From contig NZ_JACHFA010000002.1 of NCBI RefSeq assembly GCF_014201705.1, positions 346,674-410,673 of the forward strand: a stretch of 64,000 nucleotides of DNA, in the 5' to 3' direction. Position 1 is the first letter of the stretch, and the number at the start of each line of letters is the position of its first letter. Source of the stretch: Borreliella spielmanii (GTDB taxonomy: Bacteria; Spirochaetota; Spirochaetia; Borreliales; Borreliaceae). The notes under the pieces were generated by a model. The model did no database searches and was not told the DNA's origin. It worked only from the letters and a program-made list of their open reading frames with translations. Shown here piece by piece: positions 38,425-47,027 of the stretch. A program made the position numbers and the translations under genes.

Positions 38425-39096
38425 TTATTGAAAGTTTATTTTGTTTTTATTGTGTTTTTTTAAGTACTCTAAAGCACTGCTGAAGTGGTTTGATCCTAAA
38501 AATCCATTGTTTGCTGAATATGGAGATGGGTGGCTTGTTTCAAGAATTAAATGCTTTGTTGGGTCGATTAGCTTTTTTTTACTTCTTGCTAAATTGCCCC
38601 AAAGCATAAATACAATGTTTTTCAAATTTTTAGAAATTATTTTTATTACTTCGTCTGTGAAAATTTCCCATCCAATGTCTTTGTGAGAAGAAGGTTTGCC
38701 TTCCTCGACTGTTAAGATTGTATTTATTAGAAATACACCCTGAATTGCCCACCTTTTTAAATCTCCGTTTGGAATGGGTTTTATTTTTAAACTTTTTTCT
38801 ATTTCTTTAAATATGTTTTGTAAAGATGGTGGAATTTTGATTTTTGAATCTACAGAAAAAGCAAGTCCATTTGCTTGGTTTTTTCCATGATATGGGTCTT
38901 GTCCAATTATTACCACTTTTATGTCTTTAAATGGTAAAGAATTAAAAGCATTGAATATAAGTTTTGGAGGGGGAAATATTTTCCCGTTTTTTGTTTTATA
39001 TTCATGTTTTATAAACTTAACGAGCTTTTTAAAGTATTCTTTATTAAATTCATTGTTTAAAACTTCTTTCCAAGATTCTTCAATTTTTACTATCAT
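38425..39096 (-). CDS. ung: Uracil-DNA glycosylase
   Basis: Removes uracil from DNA. The 223 residues contain the water-activating motif GQDPYHG (about 60-66), the LLLN-type segment as FLINTILTV and the HPSPYSAN minor-groove loop. The ATG lies only 6 bases after a TATAAT box, so the mRNA seems to be leaderless; no Shine-Dalgarno is present. Confidence 0.95.
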   Translation of the reverse strand: MIVKIEESWKEVLNNEFNKEYFKKLVKFIKHEYKTKNGKIFPPPKLIFNAFNSLPFKDIKVVIIGQDPYHGKNQANGLAFSVDSKIKIPPSLQNIFKEIEKSLKIKPIPNGDLKRWAIQGVFLINTILTVEEGKPSSHKDIGWEIFTDEVIKIISKNLKNIVFMLWGNLARSKKKLIDPTKHLILETSHPSPYSANNGFLGSNHFSSALEYLKKHNKNKINFQ

Positions 39097-39102
39097 TTTT
39101 GT

Positions 39103-39131
39103 ATTATATAAGAAATAGTTTGTAATTTGAA
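39103..39131 (-). promoter_or_regulatory. Promoter giving an apparently leaderless ung mRNA
   Basis: On the minus strand TTCAAA (39131-39126), a 17-base spacer and TATAAT (39108-39103). The box ends 6 bases before the ung ATG (39096), which places the predicted start point at the ATG itself. Confidence 0.6.
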
Positions 39132-39177
39132 ATATATTAAAGAGTGGCCTTACTATTTTTGAAATTTGATTTTTATT

Positions 39178-39834
39178 ATGGATAATGATGCATTAAAGAG
39201 AATAGATGTTTTGTCTGAATTTATTACAGATGGAAAAAAAGCCAGGATTGAAGAAGTATTAAGTAGACGCACTAATTATTTAACATTTGTACTTGAAGAT
39301 ATTTTTCAACCCCACAATGCAAGTGCTACTATTAGAACAGGGGAAATTTTAGGGCTTAGCGATGTTCATATTATTGAAAAAAATAATAAGTGCACTTTAA
39401 ATCCAGATATTACTTTAGGATCTTCACAATGGATAAATTTAAATAAGTATAAAAATACTAAGCTTGCAATTGATAGGTTGAAATCTAATGGATATATTAT
39501 AGTGGCTACATCTTTAAATGAACAATCAGTAAATCTTGAAAATTTTCCAATTAACAATAAAATGGCGGTATTTTTTGGCACAGAGTTAACGGGGCTTAGT
39601 GCAGAAGTCTTGGGAGCTGCTGATTTATGTGTGAAAATACCTATGTATGGATTTACTCAAAGTTATAATATTTCTGTAGCTGTTGCGATAGTTATGTATT
39701 CTTTATTGATTCGTTTAAGAGAAAGTGGTGTTGATTATTTGTTAAATGAAGTTGAAAAATCAAATTTGAGATTAAAATACTATAGACAAGTTGTTAAAAA
39801 TTATCAAATTATTGAAAATCTTATTAATTTTTAA
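39178..39834 (+). CDS. trmH: SpoU-family tRNA 2'-O-methyltransferase (TrmH-like)
   Basis: A SPOUT methyltransferase of about 218 residues, most like TrmH (Gm18 of tRNA). The three SpoU motifs are [27 protein letters not shown] and [17 protein letters not shown]. The last usually reads SLNVS; here it is QSYNIS. I start at ATG 39178 rather than TTG 39166, though neither has a clear Shine-Dalgarno. The last 4 bases overlap the opposing transporter gene. Confidence 0.9.
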   Translation: MDNDALKRIDVLSEFITDGKKARIEEVLSRRTNYLTFVLEDIFQPHNASATIRTGEILGLSDVHIIEKNNKCTLNPDITLGSSQWINLNKYKNTKLAIDRLKSNGYIIVATSLNEQSVNLENFPINNKMAVFFGTELTGLSAEVLGAADLCVKIPMYGFTQSYNISVAVAIVMYSLLIRLRESGVDYLLNEVEKSNLRLKYYRQVVKNYQIIENLINF

Positions 39835-40532
39835 ACTTCTCTTATCTTTTTCCAAGAATTTAAAAATAGATAAAAAATGGTATCGATTGTAATTATTATT
39901 AATGTAATAATTAGAGAACCTTTTGTAAGTTCAATATTATTTGTTTCAGGATACAATTTAAATATTGTATTTATAGATATTGAAACTAGTAAATTAGCTA
40001 AATATCCAGAGATTAGCCTTGATAGAGGATGTATGATCCATAAAGATTTTATTTTTATTTGTTTAAAATAATCATATAGTAAGATGTTTATATATTGAGA
40101 TAAAAAAAGTACATAAGTTCCAATTAATATTGTTAAAATGTATGTAAAGTTATTGAACAATATTTTAAGATGAATGTCAGCAGTGTCTAATTTATTATGA
40201 TTGAATACTATCATAAAATTAAGCATAATTGTAAAAGTTATGTTTAACAAAAGACTTAATATTATGGAATTTGTTGCTTCTTTTTTGTTATATTTTTCTA
40301 CCATTAAGTTTAAAGAGAATAATGCTGATAAAAAAGTAATACCCGATAAATTTAAAGATATTCCAAATGTTTTTAAGTTTCTTAGTATTATAATATTTGA
40401 TATTGTTGAAATAATTGCATTGAAACAAAAAAGACCAGATTTCCCAAAAAATCGGTAAAGAATCCCTAAGGTTATGTATGTAAAGAGAAACACTCCTATC
40501 CACAAGCTTAAGTCAAACATATCTTCATTCAT
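39831..40532 (-). CDS. Diverged YhhQ/VUT-family transporter paralog
   Basis: A 233-residue protein with about six or seven helices, alignable along its length with the next gene upstream. Family signature positions are changed. The ATDILSEFYG-like loop reads LFSLNLMVEKYN, SQLND becomes SQYIN, the RTNGST stretch becomes HPLSR and LIDT becomes LANL. It therefore either carries a different substrate or has lost transport. It ends overlapping trmH tail to tail by 4 bases. The ATG at 40532 has no strong Shine-Dalgarno; an ATG four codons in is also possible. Confidence 0.75.
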   Translation of the reverse strand: MNEDMFDLSLWIGVFLFTYITLGILYRFFGKSGLFCFNAIISTISNIIILRNLKTFGISLNLSGITFLSALFSLNLMVEKYNKKEATNSIILSLLLNITFTIMLNFMIVFNHNKLDTADIHLKILFNNFTYILTILIGTYVLFLSQYINILLYDYFKQIKIKSLWIIHPLSRLISGYLANLLVSISINTIFKLYPETNNIELTKGSLIITLIIITIDTIFYLFLNSWKKIREV

Positions 40533-40596
40533 AGCATTTAATTTTACCAGAATAATTATCTTAGATAAAGTTTTTTATTTGTTTAAATTAACTTTT

Positions 40597-41271
40597 TTAT
40601 TTTTGAAGTTTTATATATTTCGCAACATATATAAAAGGTGTTCCCAAAATTCCTGCTAAACCTTTAATTAGGTATGTGGAAATTACTATATCTAGCAAAG
40701 CTTCCTTTGGAAATACCTTAAAATAGGTTGCTATGCTTACAAAAATTATTGTGTCTATTAATCCGCTTATTAAAGTTGATCCATTAGTTCTGAAAAATAA
40801 AAATCTAGGAAATTTATTTTTAATAAACTGATATAGATATACATCGTTTAATTGGGATACTAGATATGCAACAAGCGAAGCTAATAGTAAAGCGGGTATT
40901 GATGAGAAAATGTTTTCTAAGCTTTTAAAATTTTCTTGAGTTCTATTTGATGTGAATTGAACTTGAGCATTTGTTAATACCGCAAAGATAATGAAGCTGA
41001 TAAATCCAATGTAAACGGCTTTTTTTGAAGTTTTTTTCCCATAAAATTCTGATAGAATGTCTGTTGCAATGTATGACGATGCATAAATAATGTTGCCTAA
41101 TGTAGCATTAATTCCAAATATTGTGATTTGTTTTAAAACTTGAATGTTAGCTGTAATAATTGCTACTGCAACCCACGCAAATAGTCCATTTTTTTTAAAA
41201 AAAAGGAATATAATAGTCAAGAATGAATAGGTAGTAATTAGCATAACAAACCATAAAATCTCATTAAACAT
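40597..41271 (-). CDS. YhhQ-family queuosine precursor transporter
   Basis: A 224-residue inner-membrane protein of the VUT/YhhQ family, which takes up queuosine precursors (preQ0, preQ1 or queuine). The signature ATDILSEFYGKK is at about 69-80, followed by SQLNDVYLYQFIK and RTNGSTLISGLIDT. Borrelia keeps late queuosine steps but, as I recall, not the early ones, so uptake would be needed. The diverged paralog lies 64 bases downstream and is probably co-transcribed. Substrate is by family, not shown here. Confidence 0.85.
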   Translation of the reverse strand: MFNEILWFVMLITTYSFLTIIFLFFKKNGLFAWVAVAIITANIQVLKQITIFGINATLGNIIYASSYIATDILSEFYGKKTSKKAVYIGFISFIIFAVLTNAQVQFTSNRTQENFKSLENIFSSIPALLLASLVAYLVSQLNDVYLYQFIKNKFPRFLFFRTNGSTLISGLIDTIIFVSIATYFKVFPKEALLDIVISTYLIKGLAGILGTPFIYVAKYIKLQK

Positions 41272-41339
41272 AAAATTCTCTTTTAGTAATATCGGATTTA
41301 TTATAAAATTTTAGTTTAGTTTTTGCAAATAAGGAAGTA

Positions 41340-41368
41340 TTGTTGTTTTTTTGAAACTATGGTAATAT
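41340..41368 (+). promoter_or_regulatory. Predicted promoter of ssrA (tmRNA)
   Basis: TTGTTG (41340-41345), a 17-base spacer and TAATAT (41363-41368) with TG one base before the -10 box. Transcription would begin near 41375, about six bases before the mature tmRNA 5' end. Confidence 0.6.
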
Positions 41369-41380
41369 GGCTTTGCACTA

Positions 41381-41739
41381 GGGGATGTTTTGGATTTGAC
41401 TAAAAATGCTAATATTGTAAGTTGCAAGCAGAGGGAATCTCTTAAAACTTCTAAAATAAATGCAAAAAATAATAACTTTACAAGCTCAAACCTTGTAATG
41501 GCTGCTTAAATTAGCAGAGAGTTTTGTTGAATTTGGCTTTGAGATTCACTTATACTCTTTTCGACATCGAAGCTTGCTTAAAAATGTTTTCAAGTTGATT
41601 TTTAAGGACTTTTATACTTGAGAGCAATTTGGCGGTTTGCTAGTATTTCCAAACCATATTGCTTAATAAAATGCTAGATAAGCTTGTAGAAGCTTATAAT
41701 ATTGTTTTTAGGACGCGGGTTCAATTCCCGCCATCTCCA
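41381..41739 (+). ncRNA. ssrA: tmRNA (ssrA)
   Basis: Rescues stalled ribosomes by tagging the unfinished protein. The 5' end GGGGATG pairs with CATCTCC at 41732-41738 to form the tRNA-like acceptor, and GGTTCAATTCCCGCC is the T arm. CCA is not encoded. The tag frame is 41462-41509, starting at GCA and ending at TAA, and encodes AKNNNFTSSNLVMAA. The hydrophobic MAA end fits recognition by Clp-type proteases. SmpB, its partner, is encoded at 57.0 kb. The stretch from 41272 to 42063, which has no protein gene, is filled mainly by this RNA and tRNA-Gly. Confidence 0.97.
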
Positions 41740-41842
41740 TGTATTTTATTTTTTTATTTACACTTTAAATGCAATCCTTAAAAAGCACTGCTAAATTTAG
41801 AAGGCGTGTAATGAAATTGTGTAATTATTGTTTATTATTTAA

Positions 41843-41914
41843 AGCGTCCTATCGGAATCGAACCGACATCATTAGCTTGGAAGGCTAAGGTAATAGCCAT
41901 TATACGAAGGACGC
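41843..41914 (-). tRNA. tRNA-Gly (anticodon UCC)
   Basis: A 72-base cloverleaf on the minus strand. The acceptor GCGTCCT pairs with AGGACGC, the anticodon loop is CTTCCAA with anticodon TCC, and the T arm is TCGGTTCGATTCCGA. The discriminator base is T, usual for bacterial tRNA-Gly. CCA is not encoded. It reads GGA and, by wobble, other GGN codons. Confidence 0.96.
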
Positions 41915-41928
41915 AGAGCAATACTCTA

Positions 41929-41957
41929 CTTATATAAAAAAAATCAATTTATGTCAA
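41929..41957 (-). promoter_or_regulatory. Promoter of tRNA-Gly
   Basis: On the minus strand a consensus TTGACA (41957-41952), a 17-base spacer and TATAAG (41934-41929). Transcription would start about 8 bases before the mature tRNA 5' end. Confidence 0.75.
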
Positions 41958-42063
41958 TAAGATTTATGTAATGTTATTTTTAGCTAGCATTTTTTTTTTT
42001 AAATAAGTACAATTAATTTAACTTAAATGTAGTCAAGTACAAAAACTTGTGTGGAGGAAATTG

Positions 42064-42432
42064 ATGGGAGAGAGAGGGGAAGTATACTCTGAGAAGTTAT
42101 TTACAGAGTCTGAGAGAACTTATTTTTTTAATGTCAAGGAAAATAGAAAAGGAGATTATTTTTTAAATATTGTAGAGAGCAAAAGAAGTCCAAGTGGAGA
42201 TTTTGAAAGGCATTCTATTTTTGTATATGAAGAAAATATAAGTGAGTTTGAATCCAATTTGCTTAAGGCAATAGCGGTTATTAAGCAGAAAGTGTCTACA
42301 GGGTCTGTTGATTCTTCTATGAGGCATAACAAAGGGTATGGTGAATATGACGAGAGATCTAAATTAGACGATTCTAAATTTCATAAGAAAACTCATTTAT
42401 CAGGCGGGAGATTTAAAAAGAAGGATTATTAA
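42064..42432 (+). CDS. bpuR: PUR-domain nucleic-acid-binding protein BpuR
   Basis: A 122-residue PUR-alpha-like (DUF3276) protein. It corresponds to BpuR (BB0047) of B. burgdorferi, reported to bind DNA and RNA and to affect expression of the Erp lipoproteins. The PUR core is [20 protein letters not shown], with a helix near 65-80; the tail (about 88-122) is charged and disordered. The start is ATG 42064, six bases after GGAGG; the upstream in-frame GTG overlaps that site. It stands alone between tRNA-Gly and the opposing rnhB. Confidence 0.9.
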   Translation: MGERGEVYSEKLFTESERTYFFNVKENRKGDYFLNIVESKRSPSGDFERHSIFVYEENISEFESNLLKAIAVIKQKVSTGSVDSSMRHNKGYGEYDERSKLDDSKFHKKTHLSGGRFKKKDY

Positions 42433-42450
42433 TTTTTATTATTTATATTT

Positions 42451-42996
42451 TTAAATTAGTTTAAAACTTTTTCTATGAAGGCTTAAAACCCCATGTTTTT
42501 TTATTGCATTTTTATGTTCTTTTGTGGGGTATCCTTTATTTTTTTTGAGTAAATATAATGGATAAATTTTATCGTATTCATCCATAAGTTTATCTCTTTT
42601 AACTTTAGCAATAATTGAGGCAGCTTTTATTTCATCTATTATTGAATCTCCTTTAATTATTGCTTTAACAGTTTTTGCTGTTATTTTTGGAACAAATTTG
42701 CCATCTACAAATACTAAACTACAATTTAATTTTAGGTTTTCGTATGCAGTTTGCATTGCAAGAAGAGATGCGTTATGAATATTTATTTTTTCTATTGTTA
42801 TATTTGAAATTTCAGCGAATGCATAATATGAATTTTCAAGTATTAATGAGGATAGGTACTCCCTTTTTTCTTTTTTTAGTTTTTTAGAATCATCCAATTC
42901 TTTTATAAAGTTAGGTTTTTTTTTAAAAACTACAGCAGCACTTAGAATAGGTCCAAAAATGCAGCCTCTTCCAACTTCATCTATTCCGCAAATCAT
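42451..42996 (-). CDS. rnhB: Ribonuclease HII
   Basis: Cuts RNA in RNA-DNA hybrids and at single ribonucleotides. The 181 residues hold GIDEVGRGCIFGP at the N-terminus (first catalytic D and E), the aspartate in VFVDGK and the DEIKAASIIAKV segment with the last acidic residue. The protein is a little short for the family. It is divergent from smc and lies tail to tail with bpuR, 18 bases apart. Confidence 0.94.
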   Translation of the reverse strand: MICGIDEVGRGCIFGPILSAAVVFKKKPNFIKELDDSKKLKKEKREYLSSLILENSYYAFAEISNITIEKINIHNASLLAMQTAYENLKLNCSLVFVDGKFVPKITAKTVKAIIKGDSIIDEIKAASIIAKVKRDKLMDEYDKIYPLYLLKKNKGYPTKEHKNAIKKHGVLSLHRKSFKLI

Positions 42997-43006
42997 AATT
43001 GACCTT

Positions 43007-43035
43007 TTTATAAAAATATTTTTATTTATTATAAT
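43007..43035 (+). promoter_or_regulatory. Predicted promoter of smc
   Basis: TTTATA (43007-43012), a 17-base spacer and a perfect TATAAT (43030-43035). The RNA would start near 43042, just before the tandem repeats of the leader. Confidence 0.5.
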
Positions 43036-43049
43036 ATGGAATTGTAGAT

Positions 43050-43102
43050 TTATCAGTAATTGGTTATCAGTAATTGGGTTTTAATTTTAATTTTAATTTT
43101 AA
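43050..43102 (+). repeat. Two tandem repeats in the smc leader
   Basis: A 14-base unit TTATCAGTAATTGG occurs twice head to tail without mismatch (43050-43063 and 43064-43077). One G follows, and then four exact copies of TTTTAA (43079-43102). Both lie between the predicted promoter and the AGGAG site of smc (43105-43109). Confidence 0.9.
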
Positions 43103-43114
43103 TTAGGAGTTGGT

Positions 43115-45562
43115 TTGGTTTTAAAAAAAATAGCACTTTTGGGATTTAAGTCTTTTTTAAATAGACAAGAGCTTGAAATAGGTGAAAATTTAAGTTTTAT
43201 TGTGGGGCCTAATGGATGCGGCAAGAGTAATCTTATTGATGCTGTTCGTTTTTGTATGGGAGAAGATAATTTAAAATTTTTAAGAGTTGAAGATATTTCC
43301 GATTTAATTTCTGTTTCAAAATTAGGAAAATCCAATTTTGCAGAAATAACTCTTTTTTTTAGTAACATTGATGGTGAAAAATCGACTTTAAGGGAATTTG
43401 GGGGGGGGTTTTATATTCGCAGGCGTCTTTATAAGGATGGTTCGAGCGAGTATTATTTTAATAATAAAATTTTAAATTTCCAAGATTACAGCAGACTTTT
43501 GAATAGGTTCCAGTTTAAAAAATCACCTTATATGTTTATAACTCAAGGTAGGGTTGAAGACATTTCTTTAGGAAGAAATGTAAATCTTAAATCTTTGATT
43601 GAACAGGCAAGTGGAATAGATGTTTTAAAAATTGAAGAAGAAGAGGCTCTGAAAAATTTTAAGCAATCTAATCAAAATTTATCATCTTTGTTGGCCTTGC
43701 AAGAAAATTTAAGGCAAAAGTATGACAACATAAAAAGCGTTTACCTTTTGAGAAAAAAACATCAAGATTTAAGTCAAAAATTAGAAGCTTTAGAAAAAAC
43801 AATAACATTAAAAAGGCTTTTTAATATTAATTTTGATATTAATGTCTTAAAAGGTAAATTAAATTTAGATGGTTTGAGTAGATTTTTGTCTTCTGGTTTT
43901 AAGGAAAAGTTGGAATTTTATTCATTTAGAGAAAAAAATGTTGTTAGTAATATTCAAGCATTAGAAAAGGATCTTGAGCTTATGAAATCTAAAATTTTAG
44001 GATTAGAGATTAAGATTCAAAAATTAGAGCAAGAAAAGACGGCAAAGATAAATTTAGAAGATAAGTTTGTCAAGAGTAAATGTAAGTTTGAAGATAAAAA
44101 AAAATCTATAAATAACGATTTATATCAATTAAATAGCTTGCTTAAAGAAAAGAAAAATGATTTTTTTTCGTTAAGTGATGAGATTAATAGATATACTAAA
44201 AGTTTTTTTGAACTTGTTGATTTAATTATATCTGTATTAAAGAATGCTAAATTAGAAGAGCTTGTTTTATTAAAAGATAATATATTAGACTCTCTTAAAC
44301 TTTTTGAAGAATCATTGAGTATAAAATATATTAAAGAGATTAGAGTAAATTTAATAAAATATATAAGTAAAGATGAGAATCTTTTGGCTTTATTGAAGGA
44401 TAAAATTGAGCCTATTTTCAATCAAAATATTAATTTAAAAAAATTTTTGCTTGAAAAAAATGCTTTAAAATCAAATATTGCTAAAGAGATAACAAATATT
44501 GAAAGATTAATTGAAGAAAAGACACTTCAATTAAATGATGTATTAGGAGAGCTTGAATATATAGAGCTTTCTAAATTTAAAAATTTGGACGAAATCAAAC
44601 TTATAGATGGTAATTTAGAATTTTTATTTGAATCTAAGAATAGTCTTGATGAAGAGCTTAAGGATTTGTATTTAAAGTTTGAAAATTTAAATTTAGAAAA
44701 GAGCAATATTGAGCTTAGTTTAAGCAATCTTATTAGTACTTCAAAAGCCAGCAAAGAGTCTTTTAAGGAGAAAGATTTAAGCTCTTTAGGGTTTTTAAAT
44801 GATTTTAAAAAAACTAATTATTATGAATATATAAAAAAACAGACAGAATACGAATTTCTTTTGAATTCTAATGTAAGTATTAAGAGCGAAATAGAAAATT
44901 TCAATATTTCTAATAAAATGTCTGATAAATTTGAATTGGAAGAGGATCTTGTAACTAGAGAGCTATTATATAAAGAGATTGATTCAATCAATCTAGGTGA
45001 TTATGTATTTTTCAATATTGATAAAGAATTTGATGAAACTAAGGATCGTTTTGAAAAAGTAAGTTTACAAGTAGAAGATTTAAAGCTTTCAAAAAATTCA
45101 TTACAAAAGCTTCAAAAAAAAATAAAAAATGAGATTTATAAAAAATTTAGAGAATCATTTGATGAGATTAATAAAAATTTTTCTTACTTTTTTAAAAAAA
45201 TTTTCAAAGGAACTGCCATTCTTTTTTATAATGAAAATTCCGATAATGTTGAAATTAGAATAAATTTTTCAAACAAATTTATTAAAAATAACAACATGCT
45301 TTCAGGGGGTGAGAGCACTTTAGTTAGTATGGCCTTTTTGTTTGCGCTTTATTATTATTCCCCTGCTTGTTTTTGTATGCTTGATGAAATAGATGCAGCC
45401 CTTGATTTTGAGAACAGTAAAAAACTCTCTTTACTTTTAAAAGAATTGGGGAAAAAAATTCAACTTTTAGTAATAACCCATAATGCATATGTTTCTGAGG
45501 GTGGTGAAAATTTGATAGGTATTACGCTTGATAATGGTGAAAGCAAGGTGTTTAATATATAA
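43115..45562 (+). CDS. smc: SMC-family chromosome segregation ATPase, short form
   Basis: Organises and segregates the chromosome. Residues 1-170 match the SMC head: GFKSF at 10-14, Walker A GPNGCGKSN at 31-39 and FITQGRVEDIS near 140. The end carries the signature LSGGES (729-734), Walker B CMLDEIDAALD near 754-764 and VITHNAY. At 815 residues it is far shorter than the usual 1100-1200. The middle is coiled coil, and I cannot find the glycine-rich hinge domain. The start is TTG with AGGAG 5 bases upstream. A G9 run lies at codons 96-98. Confidence 0.9.
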   Translation: MVLKKIALLGFKSFLNRQELEIGENLSFIVGPNGCGKSNLIDAVRFCMGEDNLKFLRVEDISDLISVSKLGKSNFAEITLFFSNIDGEKSTLREFGGGFYIRRRLYKDGSSEYYFNNKILNFQDYSRLLNRFQFKKSPYMFITQGRVEDISLGRNVNLKSLIEQASGIDVLKIEEEEALKNFKQSNQNLSSLLALQENLRQKYDNIKSVYLLRKKHQDLSQKLEALEKTITLKRLFNINFDINVLKGKLNLDGLSRFLSSGFKEKLEFYSFREKNVVSNIQALEKDLELMKSKILGLEIKIQKLEQEKTAKINLEDKFVKSKCKFEDKKKSINNDLYQLNSLLKEKKNDFFSLSDEINRYTKSFFELVDLIISVLKNAKLEELVLLKDNILDSLKLFEESLSIKYIKEIRVNLIKYISKDENLLALLKDKIEPIFNQNINLKKFLLEKNALKSNIAKEITNIERLIEEKTLQLNDVLGELEYIELSKFKNLDEIKLIDGNLEFLFESKNSLDEELKDLYLKFENLNLEKSNIELSLSNLISTSKASKESFKEKDLSSLGFLNDFKKTNYYEYIKKQTEYEFLLNSNVSIKSEIENFNISNKMSDKFELEEDLVTRELLYKEIDSINLGDYVFFNIDKEFDETKDRFEKVSLQVEDLKLSKNSLQKLQKKIKNEIYKKFRESFDEINKNFSYFFKKIFKGTAILFYNENSDNVEIRINFSNKFIKNNNMLSGGESTLVSMAFLFALYYYSPACFCMLDEIDAALDFENSKKLSLLLKELGKKIQLLVITHNAYVSEGGENLIGITLDNGESKVFNI

Positions 45563-45587
45563 TTAAGTTAGATTTAAGGAAATTAGC

Positions 45588-45989
45588 ATGCAAGATAGAA
45601 AGTTTAGTTTTAGAAAATATTTTTTAATTTTAATATTTTTGATTTTTATTGTTTCAGGTATTACTTATTTCTATTCAACACAAATGTTAGAGAAATCTCA
45701 AAAGTTTGTTGAAGATAATTTAGACGCTAAGGTTAAATTAGTTGATATGGAAGATTTTTATTTTGATTTAAATGAGTCTTTAAATATGGATGATTTTTTT
45801 ATTCCAAGACCCGATTTTTTCAATGAAAATTTAAATAAAAATTTGGTTATTGATGGGTTGATTAAAAATCAATTTCTTGATGAGAATTTTTTTAAAAACC
45901 TTTGGATTAAAAAAGAAAATTTATTTAATATTGATATTGAGAAGGAGAATGAAAAATTAATAGATAAGATTTTAGAAATTTCCAAATGA
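45588..45989 (+). CDS. Small single-helix membrane protein of unknown function
   Basis: A 133-residue protein with a basic start, one helix at about 10-30 (YFLILIFLIFIVSGITYFY) and an acidic, helical outer part rich in Asp, Glu, Asn and Phe. No family is recognised. AAGGA precedes the ATG. The stop overlaps the next gene by 4 bases, so the two secreted or anchored proteins are coupled and may interact. Confidence 0.8.
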   Translation: MQDRKFSFRKYFLILIFLIFIVSGITYFYSTQMLEKSQKFVEDNLDAKVKLVDMEDFYFDLNESLNMDDFFIPRPDFFNENLNKNLVIDGLIKNQFLDENFFKNLWIKKENLFNIDIEKENEKLIDKILEISK

Positions 45990-47017
45990 TTAAAAAATAT
46001 TTGATTTATATAAGTTTGCTATTTATTGTTTTTGAAGTTTGTCCTGAGCCAACTTTTATAAGTCAAGGTGATTCTTATGAGCTTGACTTTAGCAGTAGAG
46101 AAGTAGATATTAATGTAAATACCAATTCAAAGTTTAACCTTTCTTTTAAAGATGAGTCTTGGATTTATGTCAAAAGCAATGAAAATGGAGTTTTTATTAA
46201 GCTAATTGGAGAATCTTATGAGAACGGGGCCGTTTTTACTTTTCAAACTTTTAAAAAAGAAGGCAAAATTAAGTTAATTTTCAGCTACCAAAATGTTAAA
46301 GATTCAAGGGAATTTAATAAAATAGTTGTCTTGAAAATTACAAAGAAGTTTGAAGTTGAAAATCCATATGGTGGTGGCTCTGATAAGAATAAGGACATCA
46401 GAAGTAACAATAACCTTCAATTTGGAAGGGACAGTATTAAGCCAACCTATTTAGAAGTTGTTACCAGAGCTTTGAATTTATCTTATATAAATGATTACAA
46501 AGGAGCAATAGATTTGCTTAATAAGTATAATTTTAATGATGATAAATATATTTTATTAAAGGCGGAAATTTATTATAAAAATAGAGATTATTTAAAATCT
46601 TATGAAAATTATTTGAAGTTGAAGAGCAGATGCTTTCAAAGCATTGTTTTTGATTTAATTAAGCTTGGTATAAAATTAAATATTAAAGAAGAGGTCTTAG
46701 AGAACACCAGATATTTAGTTGAAAAGAATATTGATTTTTCTGAGAGTGTTTATCTTGAGATCTTTGAATTCTTATTAACAAAGGGGGAGTATGAGTTTGC
46801 TTTAAACTTTAGTTCTCTTTACTTTCCTAAGTATATTAATTCAAGCTTTTTAGATAAATATAATTATTTGTTGGGAAAACTTTATGAGTCTGAGAGTAAA
46901 CATAAAGATTTTTTAAAGGCTTTACATTGTTATCAATTAGTTATTGATAATTACCCTTTTAGTGATTATTACGAGAGAGCCAAGATAAGATATTTATTTT
47001 TAAAGCGGTTTTTTTAG
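45986..47017 (+). CDS. Secreted beta-domain plus TPR protein
   Basis: A 343-residue protein with a signal peptide (LIYISLLFIVFEVCPEP). A beta-sandwich-like domain of about 100 residues (VDINVNTNSKFNLSF and following) is joined by a Gly/Asn-rich linker near 122-140 to a TPR array (about 150-340; for example YKGAIDLLNKYNFNDDKYILLKAEIYYKNRDYLKS split over two helices). It is probably a periplasmic adaptor. It is coupled to the small membrane protein upstream, and phoU starts 10 bases after its stop. Confidence 0.8.
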   Translation: MIKKYLIYISLLFIVFEVCPEPTFISQGDSYELDFSSREVDINVNTNSKFNLSFKDESWIYVKSNENGVFIKLIGESYENGAVFTFQTFKKEGKIKLIFSYQNVKDSREFNKIVVLKITKKFEVENPYGGGSDKNKDIRSNNNLQFGRDSIKPTYLEVVTRALNLSYINDYKGAIDLLNKYNFNDDKYILLKAEIYYKNRDYLKSYENYLKLKSRCFQSIVFDLIKLGIKLNIKEEVLENTRYLVEKNIDFSESVYLEIFEFLLTKGEYEFALNFSSLYFPKYINSSFLDKYNYLLGKLYESESKHKDFLKALHCYQLVIDNYPFSDYYERAKIRYLFLKRFF

Positions 47018-47027
47018 GAGATATGAT

